From HGM04593 sp964458275 (GTDB taxonomy: Bacteria > Bacteroidota > Bacteroidia > Bacteroidales > Bacteroidaceae), in the NCBI GenBank assembly GCA_964458275.1, contig CAYWIE010000011.1:1-55083 (forward strand): DNA of 55,083 bases, given 5' to 3'. Below the pieces are notes generated by a model. It was given only the letters and a program-made list of their open reading frames with translations, was not told the origin of the DNA and did no database searches. Below are positions 33,986 to 43,070 of this stretch, one piece after another. A program made the translations under genes and the position numbers. Each line of letters starts with the position of its first letter. Position 1 is the first letter of the stretch.

Positions 33986-35893
33986 ATGGGAAAAATCATT
34001 GGAATCGACTTAGGTACAACAAACTCATGTGTATCAGTTTTTGAAGGAAACGAACCCGTTGTAATCACCAACAGCGAAGGTAAACGTACAACACCTTCTA
34101 TCGTAGCATTCATCGACGGTGGCGAGCGCAAGGTAGGCGACCCCGCAAAACGTCAGGCAATCACCAACCCTCAGAAGACTATATTCTCCATCAAACGCTT
34201 TATGGGTGAGAATTGGGAGCAGGTACAGAAAGAAATCACTCGCGTACCTTATAAGGTGGTAAACGAGAACAACATGCCCCGCGTAGACATCGACGGCAGA
34301 CTCTACACTCCTCAGGAAATATCAGCAATGGTTCTTCAGAAGATGAAGAAGACTGCAGAAGACTATCTTGGCCAGGAGGTAACAGAAGCCGTTATCACAG
34401 TACCCGCATACTTCTCAGATTCTCAGCGCCAGGCTACAAAAGAGGCCGGTCTCATAGCAGGACTCGAAGTCAAGCGTATTGTAAACGAGCCTACAGCTGC
34501 AGCACTCGCATACGGAGTAGGCAAATCGGACAAAGAGATGAAGATTGCAGTGTTCGACCTCGGTGGCGGTACTTTCGATATCTCAATCCTTGAGTTCGGC
34601 GGCGGAGTATTCGAGGTTCTCTCTACAAACGGCGACACTCACCTCGGCGGCGACGACTTCGACCAGGTAATCATTGATTGGCTGGCAGGAGAATTCCAGG
34701 CAGAAGAGGGTGTAAACCTCAAGAACGACGTCATGGCATTGGAGCGTCTCAAAGAGGCAGCAGAGAAAGCAAAAATCGAGCTTTCATCAACAACCTCTAC
34801 AGAGATCAACCTCCCCTACATCACAGCAACTGCAACAGGCCCCAAACACCTTGTGAAGACACTCACACGTGCCAAATTCGAAGCACTTGCACACAACTTG
34901 ATTCAGGCATGTCTCGAACCTTGTAAGAAGGCAATGAGCGACGCCGGTCTCAGCACATCGGAGATTGACGAGGTAATACTCGTAGGCGGTTCAAGCCGTA
35001 TACCTGCTGTACAGAAGCTCGTTGAAGACTACTTCGGCAAAGCCCCCTCAAAAGGTGTCAACCCCGATGAAGTGGTTGCACTCGGAGCTGCTATCCAGGG
35101 TGAAATCCTCAACGAAAAGAGTGGAATCGGTGACATCGTGCTTCTCGACGTAACCCCCCTCTCAATGGGTATCGAAACACTCGGTGGTGTAATGACAAAG
35201 CTCATCGATGCAAACACTACAATTCCCTGCAAGAAGAGCGAGACATTCTCTACCGCAGCCGACAACCAGACAGAGGTAACAATCCACGTACTTCAGGGTG
35301 AACGCCCCATGGCAGCACAGAACAAATCAATCGGACAGTTCAACCTCACAGGTATTGCTCCCGCCCGTCGTGGTGTACCCCAGATTGAGGTAACATTCGA
35401 CATCGACGCCAACGGTATTCTCAAAGTATCTGCAAAAGACAAGGCTACCGGCAAAGAGCAGGCTATCCGCATCGAAGCCTCATCGGGTCTCAGCAAAGAG
35501 GAAATCGACCGCATGAAGCAGGAGGCTGAAGCAAATGCCGACGCCGACAAGAAAGAGCGCGAAAAGATTGACAAGCTCAATCAGGCAGACTCTATGATAT
35601 TCCAGACAGAGAACCAGCTCAAAGAGCTTGCCGACAAGATTCCCGCCGACAAGAAAGCTCCCATCGAAGCAGCTCTCGGAAAGCTGAAAGAGGCTCACAA
35701 ATCACAGGACCTCGCAGCCATAGACGCTGCTATAGCAGAGCTCAACAACGCATGGCAGACTGCAAGTGCAGACATGTATGCTCAGAGCGGTGCTCAAGCA
35801 GGCGCTCAAGGTACACAGGGTGCACAAGGAGGCCAGCAGGCTTCAAACGGCACTGACGATGTGCAGGACGCGGAGTTTGAGGAAGTCAAATAG
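33986..35893 (+). CDS. dnaK: Chaperone DnaK (Hsp70)
   Basis: 635 residues, full length. ATPase signatures GIDLGTTNSCV (residues 5-15), FDLGGGTFDISIL (about 191-203) and VILVGGSSRIPAVQ (about 331). A substrate-binding domain follows, then a helical lid and the C-terminal EEVK motif, preceded by the usual Gly/Gln/Ala-rich tail. It folds and protects proteins with DnaJ and GrpE. Transcribed alone; no grpE or dnaJ adjoins it. Confidence 0.98.
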   Translation: MGKIIGIDLGTTNSCVSVFEGNEPVVITNSEGKRTTPSIVAFIDGGERKVGDPAKRQAITNPQKTIFSIKRFMGENWEQVQKEITRVPYKVVNENNMPRVDIDGRLYTPQEISAMVLQKMKKTAEDYLGQEVTEAVITVPAYFSDSQRQATKEAGLIAGLEVKRIVNEPTAAALAYGVGKSDKEMKIAVFDLGGGTFDISILEFGGGVFEVLSTNGDTHLGGDDFDQVIIDWLAGEFQAEEGVNLKNDVMALERLKEAAEKAKIELSSTTSTEINLPYITATATGPKHLVKTLTRAKFEALAHNLIQACLEPCKKAMSDAGLSTSEIDEVILVGGSSRIPAVQKLVEDYFGKAPSKGVNPDEVVALGAAIQGEILNEKSGIGDIVLLDVTPLSMGIETLGGVMTKLIDANTTIPCKKSETFSTAADNQTEVTIHVLQGERPMAAQNKSIGQFNLTGIAPARRGVPQIEVTFDIDANGILKVSAKDKATGKEQAIRIEASSGLSKEEIDRMKQEAEANADADKKEREKIDKLNQADSMIFQTENQLKELADKIPADKKAPIEAALGKLKEAHKSQDLAAIDAAIAELNNAWQTASADMYAQSGAQAGAQGTQGAQGGQQASNGTDDVQDAEFEEVK

Positions 35894-35929
35894 TCTGAGA
35901 TAACAAACAATAAGAATCTATAAGCAAAT

Positions 35930-35964
35930 GAGGGTGTGCCTTGCAGGGCATTCCCTCGTTTTTT
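35930..35964 (+). terminator. dnaK terminator
   Basis: GAGGG/CCCTC outer stem with a TGCC/GGCA inner stem, then GTTTTTT. Confidence 0.75.
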
Positions 35965-36095
35965 ATACACAAAAGCAAAGTACAAATAAGACTTTTATCG
36001 GACACCAATATATGATAATAAAATTCAAACAGCTTCCTGCTGTTCCGCAGTAGATTCTCGAAAAAAAGCACTAACTTCGCAAAAAATGTACAAGC

Positions 36096-37922
36096 ATGGG
36101 AAATTTCAAGGAAAAAACCCTCTGTCTCTTCAGATACTACGCAGCATTGCTGCTATGTTTTCTACCGCTTAGGCTGCTCTTCCTTGCAGCAAACAGCACA
36201 GAAGAATACAACATAGGGGAATATATCGATGTAGCCCTTCACGGACTCATACTCGACATAGCCGTTGCCGGCTATCTGACAGTCATTCCATTGCTGTTTG
36301 CAATAGCCGGTCTCTTCATGCGCATACCCTTGCGCAAACTGTTTATTCCGTACAATATATTTGCCGCTATAACAATAGCGCTCGCATTCGTTGCCGATAT
36401 AAGTCTGTATCCATTCTGGGGATTCAAGCTGGATGCCTCGTTCCTGATATACATAGATTCACCCTCCAACGCATTTGCAAGCGTAAGCACCGGATACATC
36501 ATCGCCCGACTGCTCCTGACAACAGCGCTCGGTGCTGCAATTTTCGCACTGCTGCACAAGGCAACAGCAAAAGAATTGCACCCGCACAGACAACGCATCG
36601 GCACACTCGCAGCCCTAATCCTGATCGGCGGTTTCCTCTTCTTGGGCATACGCGGAGGCGTGGGCGAGTCGACCAATAACATCGGCAAAGTATACCACAG
36701 CGACAAACAGTTCCTCAACCACGCTGCAGTAAACCCCATCTTCAGCTTCATATACTCGATGGGCAAACGCGAAGATTACAAAGAGACATACAGCTTCTAC
36801 AAAGCCGAAGAGCTCGACAAGCGAATGTCGGCGCTCTATCCCCACGACAGCACCATCAACGACACACTGCTTACTACCACACGTCCAAATATAATAACCA
36901 TAATACTCGAAGGCATGGGAAGCGCCCTCATCGAAGGACAGGGAGGCATAAAAGGAGTAACCCCCAACTTCGACAGACTCACCGAAGAGGGAGTCATATT
37001 CACCAACTGCCACGCCAACAGCTACCGCACAGATCGCGGTGTACTGTGCACCCTCAGCGGTTACGCATCATTCCCCAAGACCTCGGTGATGAAATCCCCC
37101 ATAAAAAGCCGCAACTTGCCCTCACTTGCATCCTCACTCGGCAAAGCCGGATACCACAACATATTTCTCTATGGCGGCGACATCAACTTCACCAACATGA
37201 AAAGCTATCTCTACTCCACCGGATACAACAAACTGATAGCCGACAAGGACTTCACCCTGCAACAGCAGAACACGCACCTGTGGGGAGTAACCGACCATAT
37301 AACCTTTGATTCGCTGTACACAATAGCCACACACACACAACAACCGTGGCAGATAACATACCTGACCCTCAGCAGCCACGAACCGTGGACAGTGCCCTAC
37401 AACCGGATTCCCGACGACGAGATTGCCAATTCCTTCGCCTACACCGACTCCTGCATAGGAAACTTCGTCGACCGGCTCAAGAAGAGCACACTATGGGAGA
37501 ACACCCTCATCATACTTATCCCCGACCATACCCTCGCAAGATACCCCAAGAGGAAAGAGGGCGACGATGCCACACACAACAGAATCCCCTTGCTGCTGTT
37601 GGGCGGCGCGGTGCGCACGGCAAAGGAGATACCGCTCCTTTGCAACCAAAGCGACCTGCCCGCAACAATACTGGCTCAAATGTCCCTCCCTATCGAAGAA
37701 TTCGAGTACAGCCGCAACGTCCTGTCGCCCTCATACAAATATCCCTTTGCCTACCACACGTTCAACAACGGAATGTCAATCATAGACAGCACAGGATATA
37801 CACTGTACGACCTCGACGCACAAGCCACACGCATAGAGTTCCCGGCCGACCCAGGCGGTCAACGTCTCGTCAATGCCAAGACAATACTTCAAGCCACATA
37901 CGATAATTTCCAAAACCGATAA
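36096..37922 (+). CDS. LTA synthase-like sulfatase-family membrane enzyme
   Basis: 608 residues. Five N-terminal membrane segments (about 10-185) are followed by a periplasmic alkaline-phosphatase-fold domain. Metal and nucleophile sites are in ILEGMGSA (about residue 269), the segment NSYRTDRGVLCTLSG (Thr nucleophile near 311), and IPDHTLARY (about 473). Enzymes of this type move phosphoglycerol or phosphoethanolamine from phospholipids onto surface glycans. In a Gram-negative the likely acceptor is lipid A, LPS core or a periplasmic glycan. A GT90 gene follows 15 bp later, so the pair probably modifies one surface polysaccharide. A near-consensus -7 element (TAACTTCG, 36072-36079) is 17 bp upstream. 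Confidence 0.82.
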   Translation: MGNFKEKTLCLFRYYAALLLCFLPLRLLFLAANSTEEYNIGEYIDVALHGLILDIAVAGYLTVIPLLFAIAGLFMRIPLRKLFIPYNIFAAITIALAFVADISLYPFWGFKLDASFLIYIDSPSNAFASVSTGYIIARLLLTTALGAAIFALLHKATAKELHPHRQRIGTLAALILIGGFLFLGIRGGVGESTNNIGKVYHSDKQFLNHAAVNPIFSFIYSMGKREDYKETYSFYKAEELDKRMSALYPHDSTINDTLLTTTRPNIITIILEGMGSALIEGQGGIKGVTPNFDRLTEEGVIFTNCHANSYRTDRGVLCTLSGYASFPKTSVMKSPIKSRNLPSLASSLGKAGYHNIFLYGGDINFTNMKSYLYSTGYNKLIADKDFTLQQQNTHLWGVTDHITFDSLYTIATHTQQPWQITYLTLSSHEPWTVPYNRIPDDEIANSFAYTDSCIGNFVDRLKKSTLWENTLIILIPDHTLARYPKRKEGDDATHNRIPLLLLGGAVRTAKEIPLLCNQSDLPATILAQMSLPIEEFEYSRNVLSPSYKYPFAYHTFNNGMSIIDSTGYTLYDLDAQATRIEFPADPGGQRLVNAKTILQATYDNFQNR

Positions 37923-37937
37923 AAACGTACTGACATA

Positions 37938-38918
37938 ATGGCAAAAAACACCAAACTGCTATACTACCTCCGTAGCTACTCGCTGCTGCTGGTCCCCAAA
38001 TTCATATTACGCCGAATATTGCGGCGCCGTATGAAGGAGATAAACGCATCTGCCGAAAAGGAGTATATAATGAGCCGCGTAAACTATTACAACAAGCTCG
38101 ACACCGCCACTGCCCTGCCCGCAACAGCCCCCACACTCGGCGAGCACACACTGAGAAACAAGAAGTGCGGCAGTGTCTACTTTTTCGACACATACGAATA
38201 CACACGCTACTTTCCGGACTCCCTGCGCTGGTTGCTCAAAGGAGGAGATGTTACAACCATCCCGCCACATCCCACAATCGTCAAAAGCCGCCCTATCGAG
38301 GGAGATAATGCCAACTCTGTGCTGATGAAACTGAACAAAGTGAGGCATTTCTTCTTCGTCAACGACACAATAGCGTTCGAGGATAAAGAAAACAAAATAC
38401 TCTTCCGCGGCGATGCCAACGGCAAGCCCGGACGCATACGTTTTTTCCGGAAATGGTTCGGGCACCCCATGTGCGATCTGCTCGACACCGCCGGCCATTC
38501 GGTAAATCCGGCTGAGTGGAAAGGAGCCGGCATGAGCGTAGAAGAGCATCTCAAGTACCGCTACATAATGGCACTCGAAGGTGTCGATGTAGCAAGCAAC
38601 CTGAAATGGGTAATGTCGAGCAACAGCATAGCAGTAATGCCGCGCCCCACATACGAAACATGGTTTATGGAAGGGACCCTTATCCCCAACTACCACTATA
38701 TAGAAATCAAGCCCGACTACTCCGACCTGTTGGAACGTATCGATTATTACAACAATCATATTGACGAAGCGAAGAAGATAATCAGGAACGCCAATAAATA
38801 TGTGGAACAATTCCGCAACAAACACCGCGAAAATCTGATTTCGCTCATGGTACTCGCCAAATATTTCGAAAAGACGAATAATATACCCATAACAGACTCC
38901 GGAGACGATTCGGAATAG
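37938..38918 (+). CDS. Glycosyltransferase family 90 (LpsA/CAP10-like)
   Basis: 326 residues. It carries the GT90 hallmarks: LFRGDANGKPGRIRFFRKWFG near residue 155, then EHLKYRYIMALEGVDVASNLKWVMSS, where the central EGVDVASNLKW segment marks the donor-site region. GT90 enzymes transfer glucose or xylose onto LPS core, capsule or protein glycans. A basic hydrophobic N terminus suggests membrane association at the cytoplasmic face. The gene is in an operon with the upstream sulfatase-type transferase. Confidence 0.85.
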   Translation: MAKNTKLLYYLRSYSLLLVPKFILRRILRRRMKEINASAEKEYIMSRVNYYNKLDTATALPATAPTLGEHTLRNKKCGSVYFFDTYEYTRYFPDSLRWLLKGGDVTTIPPHPTIVKSRPIEGDNANSVLMKLNKVRHFFFVNDTIAFEDKENKILFRGDANGKPGRIRFFRKWFGHPMCDLLDTAGHSVNPAEWKGAGMSVEEHLKYRYIMALEGVDVASNLKWVMSSNSIAVMPRPTYETWFMEGTLIPNYHYIEIKPDYSDLLERIDYYNNHIDEAKKIIRNANKYVEQFRNKHRENLISLMVLAKYFEKTNNIPITDSGDDSE

Positions 38919-38943
38919 TTACCGAACACCACATATAATAAAT

Positions 38944-38988
38944 TCCGATATAAGCGCTACAACAGTCGAAGCGCTTATATCGGATTTT
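38944..38988 (+). terminator. Terminator of the sulfatase-GT90 operon
   Basis: Perfect 15-bp stem (38944-38958 with 38970-38984), then TTTTAC. Confidence 0.85.
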
Positions 38989-39029
38989 ACGTTACTTCAG
39001 ATTGCCAGAATTCGGTGCATTCATAAGTG

Positions 39030-39428
39030 TTACATAGTAAATAAGAACCACAACAATACAACATTCAACACGAACAAGAAACACCCTATAGCCAACTTTG
39101 TATTATGACTTAAAGTCAGGCTTTCCGCTCTTGGCGTATCTGTTGATGTCTCCTTGACGCGTTTGCTATTTTTCTTTGCTTGCGCTTTTCTTTTTCGCTC
39201 AATTCTTTTCTGCTCCTCAATGATACGCTCTTTCTCTTTTATTTGCAGTTTCAAATAACGTATCGTATCATCTAACATTTCGTTGGTGTCTTTATATTCT
39301 ACAACCTTTCTTTTTTCTACCTCTTCAATGTATCCTTCTGCTCTATCCTCAAAATATTCTGCACACTCTCCAGTGTGCATATATCTGTCATACATATCAT
39401 CGGTATAATCGTTGTCGTAGTAGCTCAT
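39030..39428 (-). CDS. Tail-anchored coiled-coil protein of unknown function
   Basis: 132 residues. An acidic, Tyr/Asp-rich start (MSYYDNDYTDDMYDRY) precedes a long basic coiled coil (about residues 50-90) and a Ser/Thr linker. A single C-terminal membrane helix (LAIGCFLFVLNVVLLWFLF) with two residues behind it gives tail-anchor topology. No family recognised. It overlaps the preceding gene by 4 bp (ATGA), so the two proteins are probably made together. Confidence 0.7.
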   Translation of the reverse strand: MSYYDNDYTDDMYDRYMHTGECAEYFEDRAEGYIEEVEKRKVVEYKDTNEMLDDTIRYLKLQIKEKERIIEEQKRIERKRKAQAKKNSKRVKETSTDTPRAESLTLSHNTKLAIGCFLFVLNVVLLWFLFTM

Positions 39429-39781
39429 TGAAATTTACTGTTTGATTGTATGATGTTTTGAATTAAGCTGGCTATTTCGTTTGCGACGCTTTTACTCCAA
39501 ATTGTAAGAGATAGAAGCATATTAGTCAGGTCGTTTGTCCCAACAAGTAAAACATAAGGCTCCGAGGCGTTTTCTTTTTCGCTATTAATATATGGCGCTT
39601 TCTCTATTCTGCACGAAAGTATATCATTGAAATTATACTTTTCATCATTAATTATTAGAACTCTGGAGTACGCAAACTCTAAGATATATTTTCTTCTCTT
39701 CCTGCTTATCCAAATTAGATTTGTAACCTTTCCGTATTTCTCGGAAAGAGATTGTAGATAATTATTCCAATCTTCACACAT
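39425..39781 (-). CDS. Small unknown protein, possibly PH-like
   Basis: 118 residues from the ATG at 39781; a GTG at 39799 would add six residues and is also possible. The middle alternates beta strands (LEFAYSRVLIINDEKYNFND) with ILSCRIEK and then VLLVGTN, and ends with a long helix. This is a pattern of small bacterial PH-like domains, but I cannot claim membership. It is coupled by overlap to the tail-anchored gene. The adjacent repeats carry -7 elements pointing toward it about 275 bp upstream. Confidence 0.6.
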   Translation of the reverse strand: MCEDWNNYLQSLSEKYGKVTNLIWISRKRRKYILEFAYSRVLIINDEKYNFNDILSCRIEKAPYINSEKENASEPYVLLVGTNDLTNMLLSLTIWSKSVANEIASLIQNIIQSNSKFQ

Positions 39782-39816
39782 ACAACTTATACTTTGCACC
39801 TCAATTCCCCAGATAG

Positions 39817-39951
39817 GCGGTTTCTTATGGCGAAGCGTGGGAACTGTTAGCTATCATTTCATCGGAGGCTCTGTACTGCCTTGCACCTAATGACAACAAC
39901 AGCACACGACTCTTTTATTACATATTGGAGAATATACAACTTGAGCGTTAG
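39817..39951 (+). pseudogene. Possible 3' fragment of a lost gene
   Basis: A 44-codon open stretch without a start codon. It reads GEAWELLAIISSEALYCLAP and ends LENIQLER before TAG. Composition is protein-like, whereas the surrounding intergenic DNA is AT-rich. It could be the tail of a deleted gene left beside the repeats, or chance. Confidence 0.25.
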
Positions 39952-40055
39952 CATTGTTTGTTATCGTCTTAGATGCTTTGGAAATTGTTCAGATTTCTGA
40001 CAAAAGGCGATACTAAACGCTTACACATATTAACACCTCATTCGTTGAGGCTCTG

Positions 40056-40223
40056 CAAAGATACAAACAAACGAGCAAGAAATATGAAGCTTGCTTCAAT
40101 ATTTTTCACAGCGAGTGCAGTCTATCTTCGAGTTTTTCTCAAAGATACAAACAAACGAGCAAGAAATATGAAGCTTGCTTCAATATTTTTCACAGCAAGT
40201 GCAGTCTATCTTCGAGTTTTTCT
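40056..40223 (-). repeat. Two tandem 84-bp structured repeats (with partial third)
   Basis: Units 40056-40139 and 40140-40223 differ at one base; a decayed third begins at 40224. Each unit has a hairpin (40081-40103 in unit 1), the constant block TTTTTCACAGCGAGTGCAG, and a second hairpin (40123-40147) whose right arm is CAAAGATA. On the minus strand that arm reads TATCTTTG, a -7 promoter element. Related copies lie at 53842-54100. Confidence 0.85.
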
Positions 40224-40369
40224 CAAAGATAGCAATAAAATATTGAGAAATATTAAACTTTTGGGAAAAGTAAGCACTATTCATATACGAACTAAATAAA
40301 AAACAAATTGAAAATTATCAAATTTCTACTGACCCGAATTTAGTACATTCGTAAAAAGATTGCACAAAA

Positions 40370-40416
40370 AAAGTTGCAATAGTTTTTGTAAAATCTTTTA
40401 AAACTATCGCAACTTT
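40370..40416 (-). terminator. tRNA-Leu terminator
   Basis: 17-bp stem with one non-Watson-Crick pair (40370-40386 with 40400-40416). On the minus strand it is followed by a run of seven T, 90 bp beyond the tRNA. Confidence 0.7.
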
Positions 40417-40505
40417 CGTGCCGTTTGCATCAAATGAGTTTTAATTAGCTCATTGAACATCAATCAATTTGCAAGCAATTCATAAAAAAAACAAATTTGC
40501 CTAAG

Positions 40506-40587
40506 TGCGCCTGATAGGACTCGAACCTACACGTCGCGAAACACCAGATCCTAAGTCTGGCGCGTCTACCAATTTCGCCACAGGCGC
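40506..40587 (-). tRNA. tRNA-Leu (anticodon TAG)
   Basis: 82 nt, with acceptor stem GCGCCTG/CAGGCGC, the type II long variable arm expected for leucine, anticodon stem CCAGA/TCTGG and loop CTTAGGA (anticodon TAG), and T arm GTAGG/CCTAT with loop TTCGAGT. Discriminator A; CCA not encoded. Confidence 0.95.
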
Positions 40588-40600
40588 CTAAAACCGTGTG

Positions 40601-40608
40601 CAAAGGTA
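40601..40608 (-). promoter_or_regulatory. Promoter -7 element for tRNA-Leu
   Basis: Minus-strand TACCTTTG, 14 bp upstream of the mature 5' end. Confidence 0.6.
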
Positions 40609-40682
40609 TAGAAAATTTGCGAATAAAAAAACAAACACCATTGTTTTTTACTCTACAATCAGGCAAATGTCAATTATAAGAT

Positions 40683-41534
40683 TTACTGCTTCTTGACAAA
40701 ACGCATCATTGCCCAACGGTTATCCTCGGCAAAATCTTCGAAGCACAAACCATGCCGTGCAGCCTCACACTTAAGGACATCCATATCCTCAGTATAAAAG
40801 CCACTGACGAACAACACAGAACCACAATGCATACAGGCAGCATACGCTCCCATATCAGCGAGCAATATGTTCCTGTTTATATTTGCAATGACATAATCGA
40901 AATCATCTGTCTCGCACAGCGACTCTACCCCACCCAAACGTACCTCAATATCGGGCGTATTGTTCAGAACAACATTCTCAAGTGCGTTATTGTAAGCGAA
41001 CTCATCAACATCAATGGCTACAACCTTTGAAGCGCCATGTTTGCGTGCCAGGATTGCAAGCAAAGCAGTACCGCAACCCATGTCAAGCACGCTCTTGCCC
41101 GACATATCTTCTCCAAGTATGGCACGCAACATGTGGCATGTTGTCTGATGATAGCCTGTGCCAAAAGCCATCTTAGGATCAATAAGAATATCGTAACGGG
41201 CAGAGGGGACATCTGTATGGAATGTACTGTGTATCACACAATCGTCATTAAGGACAATCGGCTGGAAATAGTTCTTTTCCCACTCGGAGTTCCAGTCCTC
41301 GCCCTCAATCTCCTCGATGTCGTATTTTATCGAAAAGCCATCGAAAGGAAACCCGTCGACTACAGCAGCAAGAGCATCCTCGTCAAAGAGGTTCTTGGGT
41401 GCATACGCAGACAATCCCGCTTCATCGGGGAGAAAACTTTCGAACCCTACATCTGCAAGCAGCGATGCAAGCACGTCGGTGGCAATCTCTTCTGCGGGAG
41501 AGACTGAAAAAGATACTTTTATATAATTATTCAT
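40683..41534 (-). CDS. prmA: Ribosomal protein L11 methyltransferase
   Basis: 283 residues. An N-terminal L11-recognition domain, then a class I SAM-methyltransferase fold with DPKMAFGTGYHQTT (about 137), SAM motif VLDMGCGTALLAILA (about 161) and NINRNILL (about 233). The enzyme trimethylates lysines and the N terminus of L11. The gene has 147 bp to the upstream glmM stop with a hairpin between. Confidence 0.93.
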   Translation of the reverse strand: MNNYIKVSFSVSPAEEIATDVLASLLADVGFESFLPDEAGLSAYAPKNLFDEDALAAVVDGFPFDGFSIKYDIEEIEGEDWNSEWEKNYFQPIVLNDDCVIHSTFHTDVPSARYDILIDPKMAFGTGYHQTTCHMLRAILGEDMSGKSVLDMGCGTALLAILARKHGASKVVAIDVDEFAYNNALENVVLNNTPDIEVRLGGVESLCETDDFDYVIANINRNILLADMGAYAACMHCGSVLFVSGFYTEDMDVLKCEAARHGLCFEDFAEDNRWAMMRFVKKQ

Positions 41535-41590
41535 AATAGTCAGCCCTTATTTTGTAATGTAAAAAGGAAAGGAATGTATTTCAAATAAAA

Positions 41591-41656
41591 AAGCATAAGT
41601 CATGAGATTATATTGCTGTAAATTGAAAGACAGAACAACCTCAATGACTTATGCTT
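41591..41656. terminator. Long-loop hairpin between glmM and prmA
   Basis: Perfect 13-bp arms (41591-41603 with 41644-41656) around a 40-nt loop. On the minus strand it is followed by TTTTTTATTT. The loop is longer than in ordinary terminators. Confidence 0.6.
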
Positions 41657-41681
41657 ATGAAAGGATTATCAAGCGACAACC

Positions 41682-43070
41682 TTAAACAAGGCTCTCAACA
41701 ACTTTCATTATCTCAAGACCAACTGCATCCGCCTCCTCTTGTGTGGGAGCCTCTGAATATACGCGGATGATAGGTTCGGTATTACTCTTTCTCAAGTGCA
41801 CCCATCTGTCGGCAAAATCGAGCTTCACACCGTCAATATCGTTGATAGCAGCCTTGCCGGTGTAGAGTTCTTTAATCTTTACAAGGATGGCATCTACATC
41901 TGTTCCGGGCTGGAGGTCGATTCTGTTCTTGCCCATGAAGTATGCAGGATATGTAGCACGAAGTTCGCTCACCTTCTTGCCTTCGTGAGCAAGGTGGCTG
42001 AGGAAGAGACCGATACCGACAAGGGCATCACGGCCATAGTGGCTTTCGGGATAGATGACTCCGCCGTTACCCTCACCGCCGATGACAGCACCAGTTTCCT
42101 TCATAAGTGTTACAACATTTACCTCACCCACTGCCGAAGCTGCATAGCTGCCGCCACGTGCAGTCGTTACGTCGCGAAGCGCGCGTGTAGAGCTGAGGTT
42201 GGAGACTGTGTTGCCGGGAGTGTGCTTGAGAACATAGTCGGCTACGCTTACAAGTGTGTACTCCTCGCCATACATTTCGCCATTCTCGCATATAATTGCC
42301 AAACGGTCTACGTCGGGGTCTACAACAAACGCTACATCGTTGCCGCCTTTTGCCATAAGTCCCATAATATCGCAAAGGTTCTTTGCAAGAGGTTCGGGGT
42401 TGTGCTGGAAATCACCGGTAGGCTCGCAATAGAGTTTTTCTACGCTCTTTACGCCCAACTGCTCAAGCAGCATGGGAAGAACTACTCCTCCTACTGAGTT
42501 TACACAGTCGATGGCTACTTTGAATTCTGCCTTTTTGATTGCCTCGACATCCACAAGGGGAAGTGCAAGCACTGCGTCAATATGTTTTTGATTGTATGTC
42601 TCGTCGAGACGGTATTTGCCGAGTGTCTCAACATCGGCATACTCGAACTCCTCTGCTGCCGCTATGCGCAGAACCTCTTGTCCCTCAGCTGCATTGAGGA
42701 ATTCACCCTTTTCGTTGAGCAGTTTGAGCGCGTTCCACTGACGTGGGTTGTGGCTTGCTGTGAGGATGATACCTCCACATGCACCTTCCATTGTTACGGC
42801 AAGTTCTGTAGTGGGAGTTGATGCAAGTCCTATATCCACAACATCGAATCCCATTCCCATGAGAGTACCGCAAACAACTTTGTTGACCATCTCTCCCGAA
42901 AGACGGGCGTCGCGACCAACAACTATCTTGTTGCTCTCTTTGGTTGTTGTCTTACGTATCAGCGCTGCATAAGCTGATGTTAACTTCACTACATCCAGAG
43001 GTGTCAAGCCCTCGTCGGCGTGTCCGCCGATGGTGCCTCTGATTCCTGAGATTGATTTAATCAGTGTCAT
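41682..43070 (-). CDS. glmM: Phosphoglucosamine mutase
   Basis: 462 residues. Alpha-phosphohexomutase fold with phosphoserine loop TASHNP (Ser106), metal loop DPDVDR (near residue 245), sugar loop GEGNGG (near 333) and phosphate-binding RKSNTEPIIRVYSEA (near 434). It interconverts glucosamine 6- and 1-phosphate for peptidoglycan and LPS precursors. A broader phosphomannomutase/phosphoglucomutase role cannot be excluded from sequence. Its start overlaps the end of the DUF4827 gene by 14 bp, a typical Bacteroidales arrangement. Confidence 0.9.
   Translation of the reverse strand: MTLIKSISGIRGTIGGHADEGLTPLDVVKLTSAYAALIRKTTTKESNKIVVGRDARLSGEMVNKVVCGTLMGMGFDVVDIGLASTPTTELAVTMEGACGGIILTASHNPRQWNALKLLNEKGEFLNAAEGQEVLRIAAAEEFEYADVETLGKYRLDETYNQKHIDAVLALPLVDVEAIKKAEFKVAIDCVNSVGGVVLPMLLEQLGVKSVEKLYCEPTGDFQHNPEPLAKNLCDIMGLMAKGGNDVAFVVDPDVDRLAIICENGEMYGEEYTLVSVADYVLKHTPGNTVSNLSSTRALRDVTTARGGSYAASAVGEVNVVTLMKETGAVIGGEGNGGVIYPESHYGRDALVGIGLFLSHLAHEGKKVSELRATYPAYFMGKNRIDLQPGTDVDAILVKIKELYTGKAAINDIDGVKLDFADRWVHLRKSNTEPIIRVYSEAPTQEEADAVGLEIMKVVESLV

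Noticed and set aside
40056..40223. Tandem units as a CRISPR array
   Set aside because: The units are directly adjacent and almost identical over all 84 bp with no variable spacers, and no cas genes are present.
39973..40299. 108-codon plus-strand frame through the tandem repeat
   Set aside because: The 84-bp repeat is a multiple of three, so the frame repeats itself automatically; the internal protein repeat is a by-product of DNA repetition.
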